In this document: positions 7,907 through 14,533 of the stretch, piece by piece
Layout of the letters: each line of letters begins with the position of its first letter
Numbering within the stretch: position 1 is the stretch's first letter
Assembly: GCA_903879765.1 (NCBI GenBank)
Contig: CAIRMS010000001.1
Location: 1 to 17,583, forward strand
Source: an uncultured Flavobacteriales bacterium
GTDB lineage: Bacteria; Bacteroidota; Bacteroidia; Flavobacteriales_D; Crocinitomicaceae
Reading direction: 5' to 3'
Length of the DNA: 17,583 nt
Notes under the pieces: model-generated
Told to the model about the DNA's origin: nothing
Seen by the model: the letters and a program-made list of their open reading frames with translations, nothing else
Database searches by the model: none
Program-made: the position numbers and the translations under genes

Positions 7907-8697
7907 TAAGCTGTAAATTCTATTTCATATCCCGTGTGACGTCGTAAATTGATGACTTTTTGCTCATCTAAATACACATATTGTCCGCGGATGCCTACTA
8001 ATTTCCCCGTAATTGTAGCTTCTTTGTCGAAAGTCATGGATTGCACTTTGCTAGGATACGCAACAACTGGATAGTTAAAAGTAAGAATTTCATCGTTCTC
8101 CAACCAATATTGCGCTAAATCAGCCGGTAATTCATCGCAAACCTGCCATTTTTCTTCGATCAAATCGATGGAGTCATCTTGAATGTCGCGAAGCATATTT
8201 TGCCAATTGGTTTTATCCGCATAAAAGTCCTTTAACGCAACTTCAATGACTCCAGCCAAATAACGATTCGGTACTTCAGCTAAAAGAATGGCTTTGTTCG
8301 CGCCTTGATCAATCCAGCGTGTTGGGATTTGCGTTGCTCGTGTCACACCAACTTTGACGATGTCCGTAGCAGCAAGGTAAACGTAATGTGGTTGAAGGTG
8401 ATTTTTTATTTCGTATTCGATGTCGCGTCCTTTTCCTAGGTGTGCTTCACATAATTCTGGATGTAAAATACACGGACTAGCTTCAGCAGCGTTGCTAAAA
8501 CACGAGAAACAAAAACCTTCACCAAAGGATTTTTTCGTCTTTTTCGCACACGTTCGACACGTAATAACTCCGGTCCAATGTAATTGAATCTCTTTTCCAA
8601 TGAAATCATTCAAACAAACGGATTTCTCCAAAGTAGGGAGGAAGTATTGAATGGTTTCCTCGTGCTTCGTGTGCATTTTTTCTAGCGTAAACTTCAT
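7906..8697 (-). CDS. DUF2797-family protein with zinc-ribbon-like cysteines
   Basis: 263 residues, no signal peptide or membrane segment, so probably cytoplasmic. Six cysteines form a likely metal site: CRTC (47-50), CFSC (63-66), Cys76 and Cys83. The following segment has YVYLAA (105-110), VKVGVTR (114-120), Arg127 in TRWIDQGA, and Glu152 in GVIEVALKDF. This order and spacing recall a GIY-YIG nuclease core (Tyr/Tyr strands, Arg, Glu). The DUF2797 assignment is from memory of family members with this Cys cluster and the KVGVT...RW.DQGA block. The function is not established to my knowledge. The gene is translationally coupled on both sides: its ATG overlaps the gldC TGA (ATGA), and its stop overlaps the GtrA start. 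Confidence 0.78.
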   Translation of the reverse strand: MKFTLEKMHTKHEETIQYFLPTLEKSVCLNDFIGKEIQLHWTGVITCRTCAKKTKKSFGEGFCFSCFSNAAEASPCILHPELCEAHLGKGRDIEYEIKNHLQPHYVYLAATDIVKVGVTRATQIPTRWIDQGANKAILLAEVPNRYLAGVIEVALKDFYADKTNWQNMLRDIQDDSIDLIEEKWQVCDELPADLAQYWLENDEILTFNYPVVAYPSKVQSMTFDKEATITGKLVGIRGQYVYLDEQKVINLRRHTGYEIEFTA

Positions 8698-9041
8698 TCC
8701 TCAGGCAGGATTTCCATTTTTGTTGCGAAATGATAGCAGTAGTCACGGAGGTCTTCACTGATTAGATGTTCACCCGTGGCTTTTTCAAACGTGTCCGCCA
8801 TCGTGAGTAAAGTTTGATGAAAGAATTGTTTCATTTCTTCGATGCTCATGTCTTTTGTCCACAAGTCGATTTTCATCGTGTTTTTCTCTTTTGGATCCCA
8901 AATAGAAAGTAAAAAAGCAGATGCGGCCGCATCGGAAACATTGGTGTCAACCGCACTCCATTTGATCGCGGATGGAATTTGGTTTGCATCTAATCCAACG
9001 GTGATAACGATGTCGGATTTCTTTGTAATTTGATCACTCAT
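8694..9041 (-). CDS. gldC: Gliding motility protein GldC
   Basis: 115 residues, about the family length, with no signal peptide, so presumably cytoplasmic. The whole protein follows the GldC pattern: IVITVGLDANQIPSAIKWSA near the N-terminus, LLSIWDPKEKNTMKIDLWTK (44-63), DMSIEEMKQFFHQTLLTMAD (64-83), then the acidic C-terminus. In Flavobacterium johnsoniae gldC is needed for full gliding motility, though its biochemical role is unclear. The start is 2 bp after the gldB stop, the usual gldB-gldC order. The 4-bp overlap with the DUF2797 gene extends the unit beyond the gliding pair. Confidence 0.93.
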   Translation of the reverse strand: MSDQITKKSDIVITVGLDANQIPSAIKWSAVDTNVSDAAASAFLLSIWDPKEKNTMKIDLWTKDMSIEEMKQFFHQTLLTMADTFEKATGEHLISEDLRDYCYHFATKMEILPEE

Positions 9042-9043
9042 AA

Positions 9044-10057
9044 TTAGTTAACTTGATATTTTTGGAGAATTTTATTGTACGGAATGCGCATTAATTCTTT
9101 TGGACTAATGTCGTTATTTTCCATGTATTGTTTGACAATCATGTATCCCATGAAACGCCCCATTCGGTCAGGGCTCTCTTTTGGAAGTCCAGTTGTAAAT
9201 GGTCCTTCGTGAAGCAAGTTCATCCGGGTTTCTTCATCCGTTTTGAATAATAACTCTTCATCGACCAAGTATTCCCACAACGATTTCTCGCTTGCGACAG
9301 CCCAATCAAAGTCCTTTTTGGAATAGCGCAATACATCTGATTCAGGTAATTCCGGTAAACAAATACGTGTCAAAAAGAGCATTTTCCCCCAACGTATCAT
9401 CTCGCTCGCGTAATTTTCCGTTGTTTCCTCCAGTCCATAAGTGCTTATCCAAACTAACAAAGCATCTGAACTGACAAATTTTGCTTGCATTGCTTCCTTG
9501 ATCCATCCGTAAAACTGATTTGGTGGAAGTTGTTGTATCAATCTGTTCGCTGGTCCTAAATAACGTTCTTGTCCAATGGCAATGGACTTATCCGTACAAT
9601 ACGCGCTAGCAGCAAATCGGCTATTGATGAAATAAACAGTTTCTGGTTTTTTCCATGCTGGAATGAAATAGGATAATCGTTTGAATCCATTCAATATATG
9701 TTCACTCGATTCGTTACGCCATTTACTTTTAGTGGCTAATTCCTTTTCTAATGCGAAAATGTATGGGTTGACATAAAATCGATCGATTCCATTTCGGAAG
9801 GCTGTGTCAGATGTCAAGGGAATTTCCAAGGCGTAGGAGAAAGCGAAGTTGAAAAGTTCTTCATCTTTTTTCTTTAAACGCGTAAACAATTGGTCTCTTT
9901 GAGTCCAATTCGCGTGGAAAGCCATGGAGTCTAAATTAACAAATTCGATGTTTAATGGAACTTCATCGACGTTTACTTCGTAGGTGTTCGATGAACAAGA
10001 AGCAAAGATGAATATCACTAATCCAAAAAGCAGGTGTACGAAGCGAAAGGGTTTCAC
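9044..10057 (-). CDS. gldB: Gliding motility lipoprotein GldB
   Basis: 337 residues beginning at GTG 10057; the first in-frame ATG lies far inside the gene, so GTG is the credible start. The N-terminus is basic, then hydrophobic (LLFGLVIFIFASC), with a lipobox whose acylated cysteine is Cys21, so export and lipid anchoring are expected. The body matches GldB: paired aromatic and acidic segments, AIGQERYLG, and a C-terminal RMGRFMGYMIVKQYMENN followed by the final helix. GldB is essential for gliding in F. johnsoniae and belongs to a family with a zincin-like fold; no intact HExxH is seen. It heads the minus-strand run gldB-gldC-DUF2797-GtrA-asnB and is divergent from the beta-barrel gene at 10104. 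Confidence 0.93.
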   Translation of the reverse strand: MKPFRFVHLLFGLVIFIFASCSSNTYEVNVDEVPLNIEFVNLDSMAFHANWTQRDQLFTRLKKKDEELFNFAFSYALEIPLTSDTAFRNGIDRFYVNPYIFALEKELATKSKWRNESSEHILNGFKRLSYFIPAWKKPETVYFINSRFAASAYCTDKSIAIGQERYLGPANRLIQQLPPNQFYGWIKEAMQAKFVSSDALLVWISTYGLEETTENYASEMIRWGKMLFLTRICLPELPESDVLRYSKKDFDWAVASEKSLWEYLVDEELLFKTDEETRMNLLHEGPFTTGLPKESPDRMGRFMGYMIVKQYMENNDISPKELMRIPYNKILQKYQVN

Positions 10058-10066
10058 GATAATTCT

Positions 10067-10074
10067 TATTTTTG
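10067..10074 (+). promoter_or_regulatory. Bacteroidota -7 element for the beta-barrel/nadE unit
   Basis: TAttTTTG matches TAnnTTTG exactly, 29 bp before ATG 10104. No TTG lies at the expected -33 position, which would fall inside the gldB 5' end. Confidence 0.5.
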
Positions 10075-10076
10075 CT

Positions 10077-10084
10077 CAAAATTA
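10077..10084 (-). promoter_or_regulatory. Bacteroidota -7 element for the gldB operon
   Basis: On the minus strand TAatTTTG (10084-10077) matches the consensus exactly, 19 bp before the gldB GTG. It is only 2 bp from the plus-strand -7 element, so each promoter reads through the other's core. No good -33 TTG is seen at the standard distance (one lies 26 bp upstream). Confidence 0.5.
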
Positions 10085-10103
10085 ACACTTAAAACAGAAT
10101 CAC

Positions 10104-10931
10104 ATGAGATCAATGTCAATCAAACGAGTATCAAGCGTTATTTTTTCAGCTTTTCTTGCTGTTGGAGTACATTCTCAAACCGTTGGGGATAAATCCTTGC
10201 AAGCTGGATTAGTAGGGGGTGTCGGAGTGAGCATGTTAAAAATGGGAACGAATTATCTTTCTGCAAATGGAGTTGGTGCAACATTTACGTTAGGTACAAA
10301 TTTCACCAGAGCATTCAAGGAAACAAAGAACCTAGCATATACCTTCGGTTTAGAATTCGATATTGAAAATTTGAATTACAAAAAGGTGGACGAAAATGTA
10401 TTTTACCGTTACACAGATAAAGTCATTAAAAATCAGAAAGAAACAGTTGCGACCACAGATAAGTACTTTTTATTGAGTGAACGCACGTACAATCCGGTAT
10501 ACATCAGTTTGCCAATTTACCTAAATTTCAGAACAGAGTTCATTGGAGATTTTCGCTATTTCGCCAATTTTGGTTTGCGCAATCGTTTTTTAGTTTCGAA
10601 TAAAATCAATGACTCTGGATTTTCCTTGGATAATTTGAACGATCCTTTAGTGTTGTGGAAAAACCAAGAAAATGTTGATATGGCTTCAAAAGGAGAATTA
10701 TTCATTTTTAATTCCAACATCGGATTTTCAGGTGGAGCTGAATGGAATTTTGCGGGAACAACCGTGTTGAAAGCAGAACTTGGCTATTACTATGGATTTG
10801 TTCCCTTGTTTTTAGATCGATCAGATGACAAAAAAACCATGTTTATTTTGGATAGTAATTTAAACAAAGTTTATTTCTCCAATAAATCAACGCAAAATCA
10901 AGTGGTGTTGAAATTCTCAATCCTTTTTTAA
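10104..10931 (+). CDS. Outer-membrane beta-barrel protein (PorT-like/OMP family)
   Basis: 275 residues. A second ATG three codons in is possible. The basic N-terminus and hydrophobic stretch (SSVIFSAFLAVGVHS) form a signal peptide, with likely cleavage near residue 24. The mature part alternates hydrophobic and polar residues in many short strands (for example GATFTLGTNF, AYTFGLEFDI, VYISLPIYLNF, FRYFANFGLRNRF, ELGYYYGF) and ends VVLKFSILF with a terminal aromatic, as expected for BAM-inserted barrels. The PVYISLPIYLNFR segment is typical of the Bacteroidota outer-membrane beta-barrel/PorT-like families. A specific PorT identity is not supported. The nadE start follows its stop directly (TAA-TTG), so they are probably co-transcribed. 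Confidence 0.78.
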   Translation: MRSMSIKRVSSVIFSAFLAVGVHSQTVGDKSLQAGLVGGVGVSMLKMGTNYLSANGVGATFTLGTNFTRAFKETKNLAYTFGLEFDIENLNYKKVDENVFYRYTDKVIKNQKETVATTDKYFLLSERTYNPVYISLPIYLNFRTEFIGDFRYFANFGLRNRFLVSNKINDSGFSLDNLNDPLVLWKNQENVDMASKGELFIFNSNIGFSGGAEWNFAGTTVLKAELGYYYGFVPLFLDRSDDKKTMFILDSNLNKVYFSNKSTQNQVVLKFSILF

Positions 10932-11708
10932 TTGAATCCAATTACTGCACATATTGTTGCTTGGTTAAAAACGTATCAGGAAAAAGCGAAGGTGGATGGT
11001 TTCATCATCGGTGTTTCCGGTGGTGTTGACTCAGCTTTGACTTCGACACTTTGCGCCTTAACTGGCTCGAAGGTTATTTTATTGAATATGCCGATTCGTC
11101 AAACGAGTGCGGAATACAATCGCGCCCAAGAGCATATTCAAGATTTGAAACAGCGTTTTTCAAATGTGCAATCTTTTGAGATTCCTTTAACTGATATTTT
11201 TTCTTCTTTCGAATCCGTCATGCCTTTTGATGTTACGCAACAAGCTTTAGCGATGGCAAATTCCCGTTCGCGTTTACGCATGATGACGTTGTATGCAATC
11301 GGTCAAGCAAATCGTTGTCTTGTTGCTGGTACAGGTAATAGAGTGGAAGATTTTGGTGTTGGATTCTTTACTAAATACGGCGATGGCGGTGTGGATGTGA
11401 GTCCAATTGCTGACTTAACTAAAACCGAAGTATTTCAATTGGCTGAATCCGTTCAAGTTGTTCATTCCATTTTAACTGCTGCGCCAACAGATGGACTCTG
11501 GGAAGATGGAAGAAGTGATGAAGATCAAATTGGCGCATCCTATCCAGAATTGGAATGGGCGATGGATTACAAAGGAGATTCAACTGAATTATCTGTTAGA
11601 GAAAAAGAAGTCTTACGTATTTACCAAGGATTCCATGCTGCTAACAAGCATAAAATGGAACCGATTCCAGTTTGCCTCATTCCAAGAGAATTGAAAAATG
11701 CTGAATAA
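10932..11708 (+). CDS. nadE: NAD+ synthetase, ammonia-dependent type
   Basis: 258 residues, the single-domain size without a glutaminase domain. It would adenylate and amidate nicotinate adenine dinucleotide to NAD+ in the cytoplasm. Motifs are the ATP pyrophosphatase P-loop VSGGVDSA (28-35), ANSRSRLRMM, LVAGTGNRVEDFGVGFFTKY, GDGGVDVSPIADLTKTEV, and AAPTDGLWEDGRSDEDQIG near the C-terminus. The start must be TTG 10932, immediately after the preceding TAA: no ATG occurs before the essential SGGVDSA loop. Its end overlaps the possible first start of the WG-repeat gene by 11 bp. The absence of a nitrilase domain means ammonia must come free or from another protein. Confidence 0.95.
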   Translation: MNPITAHIVAWLKTYQEKAKVDGFIIGVSGGVDSALTSTLCALTGSKVILLNMPIRQTSAEYNRAQEHIQDLKQRFSNVQSFEIPLTDIFSSFESVMPFDVTQQALAMANSRSRLRMMTLYAIGQANRCLVAGTGNRVEDFGVGFFTKYGDGGVDVSPIADLTKTEVFQLAESVQVVHSILTAAPTDGLWEDGRSDEDQIGASYPELEWAMDYKGDSTELSVREKEVLRIYQGFHAANKHKMEPIPVCLIPRELKNAE

Positions 11709-13695
11709 AAGGAATTTCATGGTTGTTGAAATAAAAAGAAACATGTTTTTCTTCTGTTTCTTCACATGTTCTCTTTTCACATTTCCCCTGTTCGGACAAA
11801 AAACCATCGAAAAAGGATTTGCTGATTTAACGAATAAAAACTTTGGATTGGCAAATGAGCATTTTCGCTCTGGATTGAAAAAAAGTGGAAGCATTGCTTG
11901 TCATGGTTTATCCAAATTATACATTTCGAAGGATTACCGTAACCTGGACAGTGCCTACTATTATGCCTTGAAATCAGATACCTTGTGGCAATTGGTTCCG
12001 GAAAAACTCAAAGCAACCTGGAAAAGTGAATTTTCCTTCGATAAAAGTGTAATTGAATCACAGCAACAGCTTGTTAGTCAATTGATTTTTGATCAAATTC
12101 AAGCTAATCCAAGCGTGTTTGCGTGGAATCAGTTTATTGAAAAGCATCCTTTTTTCCTTTCTAGAAATACGGCGATTTATCTTCGTGATCAGTTAGCATT
12201 TGAATTGGCAAAAAAACAGAATACGTCCAGTGCCTTGAAGTTGTACATGGATTCATTGCCTGAATCATCTTTTGTACCAAAAGCTCAACACCTTTATTAT
12301 GATTTGGAATATGCTGAAATGACTGCGGATGGAAAATTAGCGTCCTTTGTTCGTTTTTATGACAACTGTCCGTCAAACACCCATTTTATGGAAGCAGCGA
12401 AAGAAATTTACAGTTTAGCAACAAAAAATCATTCCTTGGAAGAATATGTACAGTTTGTACGAACCTATAAAACGAATCCATATCTAAACGATGCATGGAG
12501 AAACGTTTATAAAATTTACTTAAAGGAATACTCAGAAGAAAAGTATGCTGCCTTCCAAAAGGAATTTCCTGATTATCCATTTATGCAGGAACTTTCGGTG
12601 GACATCGATTTATTTCAAATGAAATTGTATCCAGTCGTTTTGGATGGAAAGTATGGATATATGAATGCTCAAGGTAAACTTATTGTGCCAACAATTTATA
12701 ACGAAGTTGCTCCTTTTCAAGATGGATTAGCAGTAGTTTCAAAAGAAGAGTTATTTGGAATAATTGATAAAAAAAATCAAGTTGTTGTTGATTTTCAATA
12801 CGATGAAGTGTCAGAATTCACAAGTAACCGTGCGATTGTACTAAAAGGCGAGAAGTACGGTGTAATCAATCGATCTGGTAAGTTGATTTTCCCGTTAGAA
12901 TTTGACGACATTAGTTTAGTCGCTAAAAATTTATACACGGTTGTTCAAGATGGCAAATCAAAAACGTATAATTTGAATTTTCAAGAGGCACTTTTTGGAG
13001 CAGGAGGAAACGTTGAATTTAATTTTGCTAAATGGATGTCTTATAAACATCCAGAATTTGAACTTGTCGGAGAGTTAGATCAAAAATCCAATAGAGCAGT
13101 GGTGAAAATTGCTGGACAATTAAATTACATTGACTCATTGGGTAAAGTGATGCTCACAGCTCCACTTGAATGGTTTGCAGATGCAATGAATGTCGCGAAA
13201 TTCACGAATGGATTTGCTGTTTTTCGTAAAAAGGAAAAGTTTGGATTAATTGATGTAAATGGAAAAGTGATTCAAAAACCAATTTACGAAGCAAGTGGTC
13301 CCTACACTGGATTTTGGCCAGTTAAGGACAAAGGGAATTGGGCACTTTTGGATGTGAAAGGTAAAGTGATACTACCATTTGAGTATGATTTCATTCGTTT
13401 CATGCCTGAACTCGGCTATCTCATTGGAAAAGTAGATAAATTCGGATTGTTGAATGCTACGGGTAAAATGATATTACCTGTTTCCTTTTCGAACATTAAA
13501 CTTTTTGAGGATGAGTACTTTTTAGTATCGAATGACGACAAGTTTGGCTTATTTTTGAGGGATGGAAAGGAAATGCTCCCGATTCAATATGAGCGCATTC
13601 AACGCTTTGATTCGGAGTCGCTCCTATTACTGCAGGATGGTCGAATGACTTATTTCTTTCCCAAAACGCATGCGTATATTAGCTTGGTTGAATGA
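11698..13695 (+). CDS. Secreted WG-repeat protein
   Basis: 665 residues from ATG 11698. ATG 11719 (residue 8) is equally plausible and would give a cleaner signal peptide, EIKRNMFFFCFFTCSLFTFP with cleavage around residue 33. Residues 35-300 are mainly helical and read like TPR-type repeats (ANEHFRSGLKKSGS, then YYYALKSDT). From about 308 there are eight WG-type repeats with a KFG/KYG-hhD-x-x-GK-hhxP pattern: near 318, 351, 386, 474, 514, 547, 581 and 615. Some are degenerate. WG repeats are common in Bacteroidota surface and periplasmic proteins and their function is generally unknown. The first start overlaps nadE by 11 bp and the stop overlaps the next ATG (ATGA), so it lies within one coupled unit. 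Confidence 0.85.
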   Translation: MLNKRNFMVVEIKRNMFFFCFFTCSLFTFPLFGQKTIEKGFADLTNKNFGLANEHFRSGLKKSGSIACHGLSKLYISKDYRNLDSAYYYALKSDTLWQLVPEKLKATWKSEFSFDKSVIESQQQLVSQLIFDQIQANPSVFAWNQFIEKHPFFLSRNTAIYLRDQLAFELAKKQNTSSALKLYMDSLPESSFVPKAQHLYYDLEYAEMTADGKLASFVRFYDNCPSNTHFMEAAKEIYSLATKNHSLEEYVQFVRTYKTNPYLNDAWRNVYKIYLKEYSEEKYAAFQKEFPDYPFMQELSVDIDLFQMKLYPVVLDGKYGYMNAQGKLIVPTIYNEVAPFQDGLAVVSKEELFGIIDKKNQVVVDFQYDEVSEFTSNRAIVLKGEKYGVINRSGKLIFPLEFDDISLVAKNLYTVVQDGKSKTYNLNFQEALFGAGGNVEFNFAKWMSYKHPEFELVGELDQKSNRAVVKIAGQLNYIDSLGKVMLTAPLEWFADAMNVAKFTNGFAVFRKKEKFGLIDVNGKVIQKPIYEASGPYTGFWPVKDKGNWALLDVKGKVILPFEYDFIRFMPELGYLIGKVDKFGLLNATGKMILPVSFSNIKLFEDEYFLVSNDDKFGLFLRDGKEMLPIQYERIQRFDSESLLLLQDGRMTYFFPKTHAYISLVE

Positions 13696-14465
13696 AAAGA
13701 ATACTTAAAAATCCCGAACAGTTTTTTAGGATACTCATTAGTATCCTTGCTATTTATGTGGGAGTTTTTGTTTACTTAGAAATGACAACCGTCCGAAAGG
13801 AGACAGCCATAGAATCCGATGAATTTTCAGTGTCCATTGAAGAAGTTCCTGAAGAAGTCGAATTAACCTTACAACAAGATCCTGCATTTCAGGCTGGGGG
13901 AGAGGTTCGGAATGTGGTGAGGGATGCATCGGATAATCGGCAACGTTCGCAACAAGATTGGTCACAAGATGCGGCGAGTTCATCTAGGTCAGGTAATCCT
14001 GAACAAAGTGCAAGAGAGTATGAACAAAGTCTTTTCGATGAATTTGGTGGCGCGAGAGAGCGAGAGAAAATCAAAACTGAATCAGCTGAACGATTGAAAT
14101 CCAAAAACAACGGAAATACGGGAAAAGTTAATCCGAACACGAATCAAAGCGGCAGTCAAAATCAATATTCAGGGAGTGTCATGGTTGATTTCTCTTTACC
14201 AGGAAGAACCGCATTCGAAAATAAAAAGTGGAACGTTCGAAATCCAGGATACACCTGTGGATATAATTCTGCGGGAACAGTGGTCATAAACATCACGGTA
14301 AATAATGCTGGTCGTGTTATTGCGAAAAGTTTAGACAATAATCGAAGTACTTCAACGACTCCTTGTATGGTTGAGCAAGCCTTAAAATATGCCGGAATGT
14401 CTAAATTCAATGCTGGATCCGGAAATGTTTCTGGATACATCAGTTACCGCTTTGTATCTCAATGA
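13692..14465 (+). CDS. Single-pass membrane protein with TonB-like C-terminal domain
   Basis: 257 residues. A basic N-terminus (KRILKNPEQ) precedes one transmembrane helix (about 11-30), then an acidic stretch (42-60), a long low-complexity linker rich in Gln, Ser, Arg, Glu and Asn (about 65-160), and a C-terminal domain (about 185-257). The domain has GTVVINITVNNAGRVIAKS followed by a helix and a final GYISYRFVSQ, the order of a TonB C-terminal fold. It carries two cysteines (189 and 225) that could form a disulfide. The linker lacks the Pro-Lys/Pro-Glu character of classical TonB and no exbB or exbD is nearby, so energy transduction is uncertain. It may instead bind periplasmic or outer-membrane partners. 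The ATG overlaps the WG-gene stop, so the two proteins may act together. Confidence 0.72.
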   Translation: MKRILKNPEQFFRILISILAIYVGVFVYLEMTTVRKETAIESDEFSVSIEEVPEEVELTLQQDPAFQAGGEVRNVVRDASDNRQRSQQDWSQDAASSSRSGNPEQSAREYEQSLFDEFGGAREREKIKTESAERLKSKNNGNTGKVNPNTNQSGSQNQYSGSVMVDFSLPGRTAFENKKWNVRNPGYTCGYNSAGTVVINITVNNAGRVIAKSLDNNRSTSTTPCMVEQALKYAGMSKFNAGSGNVSGYISYRFVSQ

Positions 14466-14497
14466 TTATTTATTAATCAAAATAATGATGAGTTATT
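14463..14497. repeat. Two short AT-rich inverted repeats after the TonB-like gene
   Basis: TGATTA-(5)-TAATCA at 14463-14479 begins in the TGA stop itself. AATAA-(7)-TTATT follows at 14481-14497. They sit 11-45 bp before the -7 element of the XRE regulator. They could be an operator overlapping its -33 region or a weak terminator; the G+C content is too low for a strong hairpin. The function is unproven. Confidence 0.4.
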
Positions 14498-14507
14498 CGT
14501 AATTTAT

Positions 14508-14515
14508 TATCTTTG
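14508..14515 (+). promoter_or_regulatory. Bacteroidota -7 element for the XRE/S24 regulator
   Basis: TAtcTTTG fits TAnnTTTG exactly, 18 bp before ATG 14534. No clear TTG lies 17-23 bp upstream; that region is filled by the inverted repeat ending at 14497. Confidence 0.5.
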
Positions 14516-14533
14516 TGAGGTAAAATCTACAAC

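Noticed and set aside
10104..10931. Calling the barrel protein PorT of the type IX secretion system
   Set aside because: Only general outer-membrane beta-barrel features are visible, and no other T9SS core gene besides gldB/gldC is in the window.
12640..13590. DNA-level tandem repeat in the WG-repeat gene
   Set aside because: The repeats are visible only in the protein (about eight WG units); the nucleotide sequence of the units has diverged.
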